Shown: positions 36,980-46,028 of the stretch, piece after piece | Layout of the letters: every line of letters starts with the position of its first letter | Numbering within the stretch: the stretch's first letter is position 1 | Assembly (NCBI RefSeq): GCF_016599145.1 | Contig: NZ_JAENKO010000024.1 | Coordinates: 1 to 63,062 of the forward strand | Origin: Tomitella cavernea | Lineage (GTDB): Bacteria > Actinomycetota > Actinomycetes > Mycobacteriales > Mycobacteriaceae | Length of the DNA stretch: 63,062 nt | Direction of reading: 5' to 3' | The notes under the pieces: model-generated | Told to the model about the DNA's origin: nothing | Database searches by the model: none | The model's input: only the letters and a program-made list of their open reading frames with translations | Made by a program: the position numbers and the translations under genes

Positions 36980-37657
36980 TCAGCCCTCCGGGAGCCCGTC
37001 GAGCACGGCCCGCGTACCGGAGAGCCCCAGCCGGGTGGCGCCCGCGTCGATCATCGCCATCGCGGCCTCGGCCGTGCGGATCCCGCCGCTGGCCTTGACG
37101 CCCAGCCGGTCGCCCACGGTTTCGGCCATCAGGCCTACGGCGTGCGTGCTCGCACCGCCGGCCGGGTGGAACCCGGTGGAAGTCTTGACATAGTCGGCGC
37201 CCGCGCGCTCGGCCGAGCGGCAGCACTCGACGATCGCATCGTCGCCGAGCACCGCCGTCTCCAGGATCACCTTGAGCACGATGTCCGGGCCGATCGCCTC
37301 GCGCACGGCCAGGACGTCGGCCAGGACGGCGCCGTAGTCCCCGGCCACGGCGGCGCCCACGTCGATGACCATGTCGATCTCCTGGGCACCGGACTCCACC
37401 GCGAACGCCGACTCCGCGGACTTGACCAGCGAATGGTGTTTGCCCGACGGGAAGCCCGCCACCGCGGCGACCACGAGTCCGTCGGCGTGCACGGGAAGCA
37501 TGCTCGGCGACACGCACACCGCCCCGACGCCCAATTCACGGCCCTCGGCGATCAATGCGCGCACGTCGGCCGCCGTGGCCTCCGGCTTGAGCAGCGTGTG
37601 GTCGACGATCGACGCGACGGTGCTGCGAAATGATCCGGTGCCGGCCTGTGCGTTCAT
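36980..37657 (-). CDS. deoC: Deoxyribose-phosphate aldolase
   Basis: 225 residues from ATG 37657. The class I aldolase motifs are [51 protein letters not shown], the Schiff-base lysine in DYVKTSTGF and VKASGGIRT. It cleaves deoxyribose-5-phosphate to glyceraldehyde-3-phosphate and acetaldehyde. It is divergent from purU, 63 bp away. Position matches deoC (Rv0478). Confidence 0.95.
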   Translation of the reverse strand: MNAQAGTGSFRSTVASIVDHTLLKPEATAADVRALIAEGRELGVGAVCVSPSMLPVHADGLVVAAVAGFPSGKHHSLVKSAESAFAVESGAQEIDMVIDVGAAVAGDYGAVLADVLAVREAIGPDIVLKVILETAVLGDDAIVECCRSAERAGADYVKTSTGFHPAGGASTHAVGLMAETVGDRLGVKASGGIRTAEAAMAMIDAGATRLGLSGTRAVLDGLPEG

Positions 37658-37720
37658 GCCTGCGAGCCTGGCACACCGCCCGCCGCGCCCCGGCCGGACC
37701 CCCTGGGCCAAAATGGGAGC

Positions 37721-38629
37721 ATGATCCCCGCTGGAAACACCGCCTCCGCGGTCGACGACCGCCGCTACGTCCTCAGCCTCGGCTGCCCCGACCGCACGGG
37801 CATCGTCGCGCGGATCTCGGAGTTCCTTTCCGGCCTGGGCGGCTGGATCGTGGAGGCCGCGTACCACGCGGACCCGAACTCCGGCTGGTTCTTCACCCGC
37901 CAGGCCATCCGCGCATCGTCGGTGGAGCTCAGCGCATACGAGCTGCGCGAGCGATTCGCCGCGGTGGCGGCCGAGCTGGGACCGGAGACGGAGTGGTCGC
38001 TGCACGATTCGGGCACGCCCAAGCGCGTGGTGCTGGTGGTGAGCAAGGACGGCCACTGCCTGCACGACCTGCTGGGCCGCGCCGCCCAGGGCGAACTGCC
38101 CGCGCAGATCACCGCGGTGATCGGCAATCATCGCAACCTGGAACCGGTGGTGCGCGCGCACGGCATCGCCTTCCACCATGTGCCGTTCCCTCAGGCGGGC
38201 ACCGACCCGGAGGCGCGCGCGGCCGCCTTCGCCGAGGTCCGCGACCTGGTCGACGCCCACGACCCGCACGCGGTGGTGCTGGCCCGGTTCATGCAGGTGC
38301 TGCCGGCCGAGCTGTGCGAGCATTGGGCCGGGCGGGCCATCAACATCCACCACAGCTTCCTGCCGTCGTTCGCGGGCGCTCGGCCTTACCACCAGGCGTT
38401 CGACCGCGGCGTCAAGCTGATCGGAGCCACATGCCACTACGTGACGGCCGATCTGGACGCCGGGCCCATCATCGAGCAGGACGTCACCCGCATCGACCAC
38501 ACCTACACCACCCGCGACATGGTCCGGCAGGGCCGCGACATCGAGAAGCTCGTGCTGGCACGCGGGCTGCGCTGGCACCTCGAGGACAGGGTTCTGGTGC
38601 ACGACCACAAGACGGTGGTGTTCAGCTGA
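37721..38629 (+). CDS. purU: Formyltetrahydrofolate deformylase
   Basis: 302 residues from ATG 37721. An N-terminal ACT-like domain ([20 protein letters not shown]) precedes a formyltransferase-fold catalytic domain with [47 protein letters not shown] and [18 protein letters not shown]. The H-H-S and D-A-G-P residues are the catalytic ones of PurU. It releases formate from 10-formyl-tetrahydrofolate. In M. tuberculosis purU lies elsewhere, so its place here is a genus-specific difference. Confidence 0.94.
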   Translation: MIPAGNTASAVDDRRYVLSLGCPDRTGIVARISEFLSGLGGWIVEAAYHADPNSGWFFTRQAIRASSVELSAYELRERFAAVAAELGPETEWSLHDSGTPKRVVLVVSKDGHCLHDLLGRAAQGELPAQITAVIGNHRNLEPVVRAHGIAFHHVPFPQAGTDPEARAAAFAEVRDLVDAHDPHAVVLARFMQVLPAELCEHWAGRAINIHHSFLPSFAGARPYHQAFDRGVKLIGATCHYVTADLDAGPIIEQDVTRIDHTYTTRDMVRQGRDIEKLVLARGLRWHLEDRVLVHDHKTVVFS

Positions 38630-38678
38630 CCGCCTGGCTTGCCGACCGGATGGCCCCGGGGCCGGGCCCGGGGGTGGT

Positions 38679-39734
38679 TCAGAGCGCGGCGAGCCGGCGG
38701 ATCTCCGCATCGACCTCGAACGGCGCCTCCACCGGCACCATGTGCCCCACCTCCGCCAGCTCCACGAGCCGCTCCAGCCGGCCGGTCTCGCGCAGCACCT
38801 CGGCCATGCGCCGCGCGTGAACCGGCGGCGTCAGGCGGTCGTCGGTGCCCACGACCACTGTCGTGGGCACGGTGAGCGACTCCAGCCCGGCGCGCAGGTC
38901 CAGGTCGCTCATCGCGGTGCCCCACCGGCCCCGGTTGCGTGCCGGACAGGCGTTGACGATCTCGCGGCAGAACGCCACCTGCGCGGCGGTGGCATGGCCG
39001 CCCATCGTGACGTAATGGAACCCCCATTCCGGCAGCAGGACGGCCGAGAGCGGCGCGCCCATCGCGGCGCGGCCCAGCGCGAGGGCCCCGGGCAGGCGTT
39101 CGGGGAACGGCAGCACGCCGAAATCGTTCAGGAGCCTGTCGGCGGCCGTGCTGACGAGCATCGCGGCGCGGCCGTGGACGGGGACCTGCTCCGGGTGCCG
39201 CGACGCCCAGGCGTTGACCGTCATCCCGCCCATGCTGTGCCCGACGATGACGGCCGGCGCGTCCGGCGACACCGTCGCCCGCAGAACGGCGTCGAGGTCG
39301 TCGGCCAGCGTGTCCAACGACGCCGGGGCCGTCCCGCTGGGGGTGCGGCCATGGCCGCGCTGGTCGTAACAGACCACGCGGTGCTCCCGCGACAGCTCGT
39401 TGACCTGCGCGTTCCACACGCGGTTGCTGCACGCCCAACCGTGGATGAAGACGATGGGGACGCCGTCGGCCGGGCCGCGCTCCACCACGTGCACGGGGTT
39501 GCCGTCGTCGGCGGTGACCGGCAGCACGCGCGGATCCTCGGCCGGTTCCACGAGCAACGCATCCATGGCCGCGCGCCGCGCGGCCAGCCGTGCGGCGTCC
39601 GTGCGGGTGATGCCACCGCCCTGCGTCTGCGCCCCGCCGGGCAACAACCGCGCTGGGGCGAGCCGCGCGGACGCATCGACAAGCGAGCGCACGGCGGAGC
39701 GCCGCCCTTCCGCCCCCGTGTTCCGCAGCGCCAT
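38679..39734 (-). CDS. Alpha/beta hydrolase
   Basis: 351 residues from ATG 39734 (GAGGA a few bases upstream). The N-terminal 60 residues form a helical, possibly membrane-facing extension. The fold core has [29 protein letters not shown], nucleophile elbow [12 protein letters not shown], acid loop [10 protein letters not shown] and the catalytic His in [10 protein letters not shown]. Substrate is unknown. It is followed downstream by the convergent purU with a GC-rich spacer. Confidence 0.87.
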   Translation of the reverse strand: MALRNTGAEGRRSAVRSLVDASARLAPARLLPGGAQTQGGGITRTDAARLAARRAAMDALLVEPAEDPRVLPVTADDGNPVHVVERGPADGVPIVFIHGWACSNRVWNAQVNELSREHRVVCYDQRGHGRTPSGTAPASLDTLADDLDAVLRATVSPDAPAVIVGHSMGGMTVNAWASRHPEQVPVHGRAAMLVSTAADRLLNDFGVLPFPERLPGALALGRAAMGAPLSAVLLPEWGFHYVTMGGHATAAQVAFCREIVNACPARNRGRWGTAMSDLDLRAGLESLTVPTTVVVGTDDRLTPPVHARRMAEVLRETGRLERLVELAEVGHMVPVEAPFEVDAEIRRLAAL

Positions 39735-39891
39735 CGCCTCGTCCTCTCACTCACGCGCAGAGTGCCACGACCGTGCCGCACCTTCCGGGGTGCCGCACGC
39801 AAGGCCGGGATACCCCGCACCGCTCGTCACGGCTACGTACATTACAGCGCAGCTACGCGCACGGCAGTCCCGAACCGTGAAGTTTCACAGG

Positions 39892-40327
39892 TCACACTTG
39901 TGCATCATCGGCCACAGGGGCCGCAGCACCGCGCTTTCCTGTACCGGCGCCCAGTTTGTCCGCGGCGCGCTGCAGTGCTTTGCCGATCTCCACGTCCATG
40001 CTCTGCGCCAACAGCACCTGCAGCACCTGATGGGCGCGCGGGCGCAACCGGTTGATCGGGTCGGCCACCTCTGCCACCCCGGCCGCGTCCAGGTCCACGC
40101 AGCGCCTCCTGCGCCGCGGTGAGCAGCTCGCCGATGGTGGCGAAGGTGCAACCGCGCTCGAACATCCGCGCGGTGGGCTTCAACCGGGCCAGGTGGCCGT
40201 CGTCGTACCAGGCGGCACGCCCCTCACGCCGCGGCGCCGGCAACAGTCCGCGCTCCTGATACACGCGCACGTTGCGGGCGCTGACGCCGGCGGCCTGGGC
40301 GAGCCCGTCGATCCGGTACTCGTTCAT
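39892..40327 (-). pseudogene. MerR-family regulator interrupted by a frameshift
   Basis: From ATG 40327 the protein starts NEYRIDGLAQAAGVSARNVR and VYQERGLLPAPRREGRA, a MerR helix-turn-helix, and runs through the dimerisation helix to about 40100. There the frame turns into Gly/Arg-rich nonsense. One base away, the other frame continues with a normal protein (VDLDAAGVAEVADPINRLRP ... ADDAQV) to a stop at 39892. One extra base near 40096-40104 explains this. It is either a real pseudogene or a sequencing indel. A restored protein of about 145 residues would be a full MerR-like repressor, divergent from no neighbour. Confidence 0.75.
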
Positions 40328-40367
40328 CGCCGCCGATCCTATCGCCCTGCGACGGACGGCCCCCAGG

Positions 40368-41300
40368 TCAGAGTATGTGCGCCCGGCGCAGCAGCACCGT
40401 CGACGGCCCGCCGATGAGGCCCACGGAGTCAAGGAACTCCACCGTCTTCGCGCAGCCCTCGTGCACCATCGACGCGTAGTGCGGGTTGGCCGCGGCGGCC
40501 CTGCGCGCCTCCCTGGGGTCGAGCCCCACCGCGCGGTACGCCTCGGGGCTCACCAGGTTGGTGATGATCTGGTACGCGGTCAGTCCCATGAGCAACTGGG
40601 CATACCAGCGCTGCACCCGGCCCAGCGTCGCCGCCTTGCGGATGGTCTCCTCACGGGCGAAGCGGATGTGCCGCGACTCCTCCGTCACATGGATCTCGCT
40701 GACCCGGCGGGTGAGCGGCTGCACGCGCGGGTCGCGGCGGAAATCACGCTGCATCATGTCGAGGATCTCCTCGGCGAACAGCGTGCCACCGTAGGCCAGC
40801 GAGCCCGTGGACGTGGACTTGAAGAACGATCCCAGCCACATGATCACGCGGTTCGGCTTGTAACTGGGGATGCCCATGCGCTGCGCAGCGCGGGCGAACA
40901 TGGTCGAATGCCGGCACTCGTCGCCGATCTCGGTGAGCCCGAACTGCACGTGCTCGGAGGCAAAGTCCTGCCAGTACACGTCGCGGAGGATCATCTGCAT
41001 GAGGATCATCTCGAACCAGATGCCCGTCGAGCTGATCGACGCCGCCTCGTGGTTCGTCAGCGCGATGCGCCGACGCTCCGGCATCGACTCCCACAGTTCC
41101 GTGCCGTAAAGGCTGCACCACTCCGGGGTCATCCCGTAGGCGTCCGGGACCAGTGGCGCGTCCCAGTCGATGTCCACGGTGGGGTCGTACGACTTGCGCT
41201 CCGCCGACCGGAGCAGCCTCGCCGCCGTCTGCTCGCGGGTGCCGTGCTTGGACGGGCGCATCCCCGCGGGTATCCGGGTGCGTTCGGTGGTGATCGCCAT
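40368..41300 (-). CDS. AurF-like diiron oxygenase/hydrolase family protein
   Basis: 310 residues from ATG 41300. Helices carry the expected di-iron ligands: Glu in TNHEAASISS, ECRHS (ExxH-type) in EIGDECRHSTMF, Glu in LFAEEILDMM and ESRHIRFAREE. The pattern is that of the AurF family (p-aminobenzoate N-oxygenase type), ferritin-like proteins that oxidise amines or other small substrates. Substrate unknown. It has no counterpart in the mycobacterial block as I know it, and it lies next to the MerR gene, which might have controlled it. Confidence 0.83.
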   Translation of the reverse strand: MAITTERTRIPAGMRPSKHGTREQTAARLLRSAERKSYDPTVDIDWDAPLVPDAYGMTPEWCSLYGTELWESMPERRRIALTNHEAASISSTGIWFEMILMQMILRDVYWQDFASEHVQFGLTEIGDECRHSTMFARAAQRMGIPSYKPNRVIMWLGSFFKSTSTGSLAYGGTLFAEEILDMMQRDFRRDPRVQPLTRRVSEIHVTEESRHIRFAREETIRKAATLGRVQRWYAQLLMGLTAYQIITNLVSPEAYRAVGLDPREARRAAAANPHYASMVHEGCAKTVEFLDSVGLIGGPSTVLLRRAHIL

Positions 41301-41639
41301 GATCCACCCCGCAATCTCTGCGTAGCGGCAGGCGGCCTGGTGCAAGGGAACCGCCCGTGACCGGGCCCTGCCCGCCGCCCCGGAACTTCCGGTTACACAT
41401 ACCATTGTGCTCGTCGCCGACGGCACCTGGCAAGGTCGGGACGCAGCCGAGGAGTAGACCGGAGACCGTGCCGCGCGCATTCTCGCGCCGCGCGCGCCGA
41501 TCTCCCTCCCGCGCGCGTGTCGCCCCGGCGTGTCGCGGCAACCGCCGCGCGGCGCGGCATCGCCCCCGCGCCTCAATACTCCCGCAGGCTCAGCACCCCC
41601 GGAGACTCAGTAATCCCGGAGACTCAGCACCCCCGCGCC
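41301..41639. other. Gene-free region with tandem repeats
   Basis: 339 bp between the AurF-like gene and the DUF2516 gene. The left part is plain GC-rich sequence with the likely promoter of the AurF-like gene. CGGCGTGTCGCG at 41526-41537 matches, in reverse complement, the end unit of the repeat at 47104-47122. The right part is the 17-bp repeat array. Confidence 0.6.
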
Positions 41640-41655
41640 TCAGCGTCCCTGGATC
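41572..41655. repeat. 17-bp tandem repeat array
   Basis: Five units, 16-17 bp each, start at 41572, 41589, 41606, 41623 and 41639. The consensus is CTCAGCACCCCCGGAGA, with the fifth running into the DUF2516 stop region. Units two and three differ at a few positions only. The array lies just downstream of the DUF2516 gene. Confidence 0.85.
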
Positions 41656-41912
41656 TCGTCCACTTTGGGCCGCACGTCCGCCATGTAAATGCCCACTGCG
41701 ACGACGCCGATGATGCCCAGGAAGCTCAGGGCGCCCATGATGAAGAACAGCACGATCGCGACGGCGATGATGCCGATCCACACCGGCTTGGTGAGGCGCC
41801 CGACGGCCGGGAACGCGTCCGAGCGCTGGCGGATCGCATGGATCAACGCCACGGCCCCGAAGATGATCGCGGCCCACCGCGTGACCATGAAGATCAGTCC
41901 GATTACTCCCAC
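41640..41912 (-). CDS. DUF2516 family small membrane protein (Rv0476-like)
   Basis: 90 residues from GTG 41912; an ATG at about 41891 is the alternative and would shorten the first helix. Three hydrophobic segments are visible (GVIGLIFMVTRWAAIIFGAV, VWIGIIAVAIVLFFIMGAL, LGIIGVVAVGIYM), and the ending VRPKVDEIQG is the family hallmark, as is LTKPVW. Function unknown. It is downstream of the HbhA-like gene, separated by a strong terminator. Confidence 0.82.
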   Translation of the reverse strand: MGVIGLIFMVTRWAAIIFGAVALIHAIRQRSDAFPAVGRLTKPVWIGIIAVAIVLFFIMGALSFLGIIGVVAVGIYMADVRPKVDEIQGR

Positions 41913-41990
41913 GCTGTTGATTGTACGGATACGCTGCGCGTCACCCGCTCCCCGGCGGCCCGGCCCCTCGAAAAGACGACCCCGCAACGC

Positions 41991-42030
41991 GCCCCGCCCC
42001 GGGCGCCGTTTCCGGCGCCCGGGGCGGGGC
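41991..42030 (-). terminator. Intrinsic terminator of the HbhA-like gene
   Basis: A perfect 18-bp stem (GCCCCGCCCCGGGCGCCG and its complement) with a TTTC loop. On the minus strand it is followed by GTCGTCTTTTCG. It begins 24 bp after the stop of the HbhA-like gene. Confidence 0.9.
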
Positions 42031-42053
42031 GGGGCGGGGCACTCAGCGCACCG

Positions 42054-42788
42054 TCACTTGCTCTGCGCGTTCTTGCCCGGCGCCTTCTTGGCGGGGGCCT
42101 TCTTCGCCGCAGCCGGCTTGGCGGGCTCGGTCTTCTTGGCGGGCTCAGCCTTCTTGGCGGCCGACTCGGTCTTCTTGGCGGCGCTCGTGGCCTTGCTCGC
42201 CGCCGCGTCGCCGGCCGACTCGACCTTCTCCGCGGCCGCGGTGGCAGCCTTCTCGGTGGTGGCGGCGGCCTCGGCGCCGGCCTCCACGGTGCCGCTCGAC
42301 GCGCGACCCGTCAGCTTGGCGGCGCGCTCGCCGACCTCGCGGGTGCGGGCGGCGACGGTGCCGAGCGCCTCCTCGGTGAGCTCGCGCGCGTCACTGACGG
42401 CGGCCTCGGCGCGATCGAGGTTCTCGCCCACCAGCGGCTGCTTGCGCAGGCGGTCGACGGCGCCCTCGCCGCGCTCGGCCAGCGAGTTGTAGAGGTCGGT
42501 CGCGACCTGGATGTAGGCCTCGGCCACCTTGCGCAGCTCCTCCGAGGTGAACTTCTCGCGCAGGTCGTCGATCTGCGCCGGAAGCTCATCGGGGAGGTGC
42601 TGGATACGCTCGCGGGTCTCGTCGGCGCGCACCTGCCACTCGTCGGACTTGGTGCGCCACTCGCTCTGACGCTCCTCGGCGCGCTCGCGCAGCTTGCCGG
42701 CCACGTCGGCCACGGCCTGCAGCGCATAGTCGCCGGCGCCGACGGCGGCGTACAGCGGGGTCTTGACGTTCTCGATGGGGTTCGACAT
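42054..42788 (-). CDS. hbhA: Heparin-binding haemagglutinin-like protein (HbhA)
   Basis: 244 residues from ATG 42788 (AAGGAG 7 nt upstream). The N-terminal half is a long coiled coil (NPIENVKTPLYAAVGAGDYA, KLRERAEERQSEWRTKSDEW). The C-terminal third is a Lys/Ala/Pro-rich tail with AKKTE, AKKAEPAKK and KKAPAKKAPGK repeats, the heparin-binding type of tail. In mycobacteria HbhA is a surface adhesin, methylated on the tail lysines, and is also linked to lipid droplets. The tail here is longer and less regular. XRE regulator and DUF445 genes lie upstream as in Rv0473-Rv0475. Confidence 0.88.
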   Translation of the reverse strand: MSNPIENVKTPLYAAVGAGDYALQAVADVAGKLRERAEERQSEWRTKSDEWQVRADETRERIQHLPDELPAQIDDLREKFTSEELRKVAEAYIQVATDLYNSLAERGEGAVDRLRKQPLVGENLDRAEAAVSDARELTEEALGTVAARTREVGERAAKLTGRASSGTVEAGAEAAATTEKAATAAAEKVESAGDAAASKATSAAKKTESAAKKAEPAKKTEPAKPAAAKKAPAKKAPGKNAQSK

Positions 42789-42908
42789 GTGGTGCTCCTT
42801 ACGGTGTGACGACGTGGCGCCGTCGTTTCGGTCGGTGTCGGCGGAGTCCGCGCGGACCGTGCATGCGACACACCCCTCGTTGCGTCGCACCGGCCCCGCG
42901 CGGGGCGC

Positions 42909-43430
42909 CTATTGTGCGGAGTCCGCCACCCGTGCGGCGGCCCCGACGTTCTCGCGGCAGAAGGAGTCGTAGATCTCGAGGATCACTTGCCTCTGCCGTT
43001 CGTTCAGGGCGGGATCGGACAGCACGGCGTCGCGCACCGGGCTGGGGTCGCGCTGCTCGAGGATCCCGGCGCGGATGTAGAGCGCCTCCGCGGAGACCCT
43101 GAGCCCCTTGGCGATCTGTCCCAGAACCTCGGCCGACGGTCGGCGCAGGCCCCGCTCGATCTGGCTGAGGTACGGGTTGGACACGCCCGCCCGCTCGGCC
43201 AGCTGCCGCAGCGAAACCTGCGCGGATTCGCGCTGCGACCGGATGAACTCCCCGATGTCCTGGGCCGTGTTGACCACTTTCTCGGCGATCTCCCCGGCCC
43301 CGTCGCCGAGTTGATCGGCGAACGGTGCAGCAGATCCGGACCCGCTCTGTGCGGGATGGGCGTGGCCTTCCGGCGCACCGGAGCCGCCCTCGCCCCGCTC
43401 CCCTTTCGCGGGATCATGGCCATCTACCAT
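42909..43430 (-). CDS. XRE-family regulator upstream of hbhA (Rv0474-like)
   Basis: 173 residues from ATG 43430 (GGAGG just upstream). After a disordered 40-residue head, a helix-turn-helix of Cro/CI type runs from about residue 62 to 115 (SLRQLAERAGVSNPYLSQIE, RGLRRPSAEVLGQIAKGL). The C-terminal helices (LNERQRQVILEIYDSFCREN) may serve dimerisation. It lies 120 bp upstream of the HbhA-like gene, and the spacer before its own start carries repeated GCTAACA motifs that could be its operator. Confidence 0.88.
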   Translation of the reverse strand: MVDGHDPAKGERGEGGSGAPEGHAHPAQSGSGSAAPFADQLGDGAGEIAEKVVNTAQDIGEFIRSQRESAQVSLRQLAERAGVSNPYLSQIERGLRRPSAEVLGQIAKGLRVSAEALYIRAGILEQRDPSPVRDAVLSDPALNERQRQVILEIYDSFCRENVGAAARVADSAQ

Positions 43431-43459
43431 GTGGCACCTCCTCGTGCTGCACCACCCAC

Positions 43460-43478
43460 GCTAACAGACCTGCTAACA
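43460..43478. promoter_or_regulatory. Direct GCTAACA repeats upstream of the XRE gene
   Basis: GCTAACA occurs at 43460-43466 and again at 43472-43478, spaced 12 nt start to start, followed by ATTGCAAGC. The spacing of about one helix turn and the position 30-50 bp before the XRE start suit an autoregulatory operator. Confidence 0.5.
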
Positions 43479-43584
43479 ATTGCAAGCGCTGCTTTTGCGC
43501 AGATGACACGCGACATAGTGCGTTTGATCACACACGGCCGCGCTTCGTGTCACGGATCACCAACACTCGGTTTCATTCCGACCG

Positions 43585-44838
43585 TCACCCCGTGATCAGC
43601 TGCGACGCCGCGTGGATCACCAGGCCGGCGACCGCGCCCACCACCGTGCCGTTGATGCGGATGAATTGGAGATCGCGCCCCGCGGCCAACTCGATCTTGC
43701 GGCTCGCGACGTCGCCGTCCCAGCGCGCGACGGTGTCGGTGATCACGCCTGTGAGCTCACTCGCGTAGTTGTCGACCACGAAGGCGACGCCGCCGGCCAG
43801 CCAGCGGTCGAGCGTGGCCCGCACGTCGGCGTCATCGCGCAGCCGCACCCCGATGTCGCGGAAGTATTCGACCAGCTTGCGCCGCAGCGCGCTGCCAGGG
43901 TCCGCAACGGCCTCCTCGATGAGCCTCTTGGCGATCCGCCAGGCCGCCTCCGCCGCCGAGGTGATCTCCTCGCGGTCCATCAACTCTGTCTTGACCCGCT
44001 CGGCCTTGGCCATCGTCTCGGGGTCCGTCTGCAGGTCGTGGGCGAACTCGACGAGGAACCGGTTGACCGCCTGACGCACTTCGTGCTGCGGATCCGCGCG
44101 CACCTTCCGGGCGAACTCCACGAGCTCGCTGTGGATCTTCTCGCCCACGAGCAGGTCGACGAACCGCGGCGACCACGTCGGCGAGTCCTTGAGCACGATC
44201 CGGTCGATGGTCTGCTGCGAGTTCACCGACCACTGGTACGCCCGCTCGCACAGCAGCTCGATCACCGGCAGGTGCCGCTCCTCCTCCAGGAGCTGTTCGA
44301 GGACCCGCCCGATCGGCGGGCCCCATTTGGGCTCGGCGAGCCTGCGCACGATCGTCGCGTCGATGATCTGCTGCACGTCCTCATCCCGCAGCACGGTGAG
44401 GACGCCGCCCGCCAGGGTCGCCGCCTCCGCAGCCGCCCGCTCGGCGTTGCGCGGCTGCGCCAGCCACTCGCCCAGGCGCGCCGGCACCTGCGCCGAGTCC
44501 AGCTTGCCCAGCACCACGTCGCGCGCCAGGAAGTTCTCGCCGACGAACTCGCCGAGCCCCTCGCCCAGCTGGTCCTTCTTGCGCCGGATGATCGCGGTGT
44601 GCGGGATGGGGATGCCCAGCGGATGCCGGAACAGGGCCGTCACCGCGAACCAGTCGGCCAGTCCGCCGACCATCCCCGCCTCCGAGGCCGTCTGCACGTA
44701 GCCGACCCAGGTGGGCGCATCGTCGCCGCCCAGCACCAGGCAGAGCACGTAGACGACGACGGCCGCAAGCAGGAACCCCGTGGCGACGAACTTCATCCGC
44801 CGCAGGTCACGCACCTTGGCCGGGTCGTCGGTAGTCAT
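43585..44838 (-). CDS. DUF445 family membrane protein (Rv0473-like)
   Basis: 417 residues from ATG 44838 (a GTG two codons upstream, at 44844, is possible). The first membrane helix (FVATGFLLAAVVVYVLCLVL) is followed by the DUF445 signature GMVGGLADWFAVTALFRHPLGIPIPH. A long helical region follows, and a final hydrophobic segment (INGTVVGAVAGLVIHAAS) returns to the membrane. Members are inner-membrane proteins of unknown role in envelope maintenance. It is divergent from the TetR gene. Confidence 0.9.
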   Translation of the reverse strand: MTTDDPAKVRDLRRMKFVATGFLLAAVVVYVLCLVLGGDDAPTWVGYVQTASEAGMVGGLADWFAVTALFRHPLGIPIPHTAIIRRKKDQLGEGLGEFVGENFLARDVVLGKLDSAQVPARLGEWLAQPRNAERAAAEAATLAGGVLTVLRDEDVQQIIDATIVRRLAEPKWGPPIGRVLEQLLEEERHLPVIELLCERAYQWSVNSQQTIDRIVLKDSPTWSPRFVDLLVGEKIHSELVEFARKVRADPQHEVRQAVNRFLVEFAHDLQTDPETMAKAERVKTELMDREEITSAAEAAWRIAKRLIEEAVADPGSALRRKLVEYFRDIGVRLRDDADVRATLDRWLAGGVAFVVDNYASELTGVITDTVARWDGDVASRKIELAAGRDLQFIRINGTVVGAVAGLVIHAASQLITG

Positions 44839-45098
44839 CAGCACACCGCCATTGTTCACGCTCGGCGCCGGCCGGGCGTGCCTGACGCGGCGCTGCCACC
44901 GCCGTGGGCGATGCCGTCCTGCGCATTCCGCGCCCACGATGGCCGGGAGTCCCGTCCTCCGATACCGGCGGACGCCTTAGAGTGGGGTGCACGCGGGACG
45001 GGCGGCGACACTCCGTTCAGCGGACGGCATACGCGAACGACAGACGACGCGCCCGATCCCTCGAACGGGGTGATCGGGCGCAGCACCGAGGGACGCAC

Positions 45099-45794
45099 GT
45101 GGCAAAGCGCAAGGACAACTCCGAGATCGACGGCCGCAAGCTGCGCTGGCAAGAGCACAAGCTCGCGCGGCGCGCCGAGCTGTCCGACGGCGCACTCGCC
45201 GCCATCCGGGCCCGCGGCAGCAACACCGGTATGGACGAGATCGCCGCGGAGATCGGCGTGTCCAAAACGGTGCTCTACCGCTACTTCGACGACAAGGCCG
45301 ATCTGACCAGCGCCGCGACGATGCGGTTCATGGAGACGCGCCTGGCCCCCGCGCTCGCCGCCGCGCTGGGCCAGGAGGACCTCGACGAGTTCGGCCTGGC
45401 CGAGGCCGCCATCTCGGTGTATGTGCGCACGGTGGCCGACGAACCGGAGATCTACCCGTTCATCATGGGCATGACCTCCGGCGGCGCGGGCGTGCGCGCG
45501 GCGCTCGAGAACAGCGAGCGGATCGTCGCGGAACTCCTCGCGGGCGTGCTCAGCGACCGGCTCCAGCGGCTGGGCTTCCTCATCGACGGATCACTGACGT
45601 GGTCGTACGGGGTGGTCGGCGCCGTCCAGCTGGCCACGCACCGCTGGATGATGGACCGCTCCACGCCCGTTGAGGAGCTGATCGAGCACCTGTTGATGCT
45701 GGCCTGGGGCGGGATCACCGCGATCGCCAACGCCCAGGGCGACCGCCGCGTGTTCATGTCCGAGCGGCACGAGCTGCCCGTGCCCAAGGCCTGA
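45099..45794 (+). CDS. TetR-family regulator, MadR-like (Rv0472c-like)
   Basis: 231 residues from GTG 45099 (GAGGGA 6 nt upstream). The HTH is LAAIRARGSNTGMDEIAAEI then GVSKTVLYRYFDDKADLTSA. The ligand domain contains EPEIYPFIMGMTSGG and LTWSYGVVGAVQLATHRWMM. In mycobacteria the protein in this position, next to the DUF445 and hbhA genes, is MadR, an acyl-CoA-sensing regulator of mycolic acid desaturases. Equivalence here rests on position and on general similarity; target promoters are not in the window. Confidence 0.85.
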   Translation: MAKRKDNSEIDGRKLRWQEHKLARRAELSDGALAAIRARGSNTGMDEIAAEIGVSKTVLYRYFDDKADLTSAATMRFMETRLAPALAAALGQEDLDEFGLAEAAISVYVRTVADEPEIYPFIMGMTSGGAGVRAALENSERIVAELLAGVLSDRLQRLGFLIDGSLTWSYGVVGAVQLATHRWMMDRSTPVEELIEHLLMLAWGGITAIANAQGDRRVFMSERHELPVPKA

Positions 45795-45813
45795 GGCCCC
45801 GCGCCGCCCGCCT

Positions 45814-45930
45814 CCTGCCGCCACGCGCGCCCCCTGCCGCCACGCGCGCCCCCTGCCGCCACGCGCGCCCCCTGCCGCGACGCGCCGAGGCAATGTGCGC
45901 GCGCCAGGACTATCGGCGCGCGTCGTGGGC
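45814..45930. repeat. Left repeat block: 19-bp tandem units plus palindromic tail
   Basis: Three identical copies of CCTGCCGCCACGCGCGCCC (45814-45832, 45833-45851, 45852-45870) are followed by a degenerate fourth unit ending CGACGCGCCGAG. A tail then ends in an inverted repeat, CGCGCGCC...GGCGCGCG, around AGGACTATC. The last 70 bp are repeated with variation at 47094-47162. Confidence 0.92.
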
Positions 45931-46028
45931 GGGCGGCGCCGCACACTGCCGCGGAAGTTATCCACAGGCGCGGCGCTATCCTGGGGTTTCACCACCGACC
46001 ATGACGCCCGCTGTCGTCCGGTACGGCC

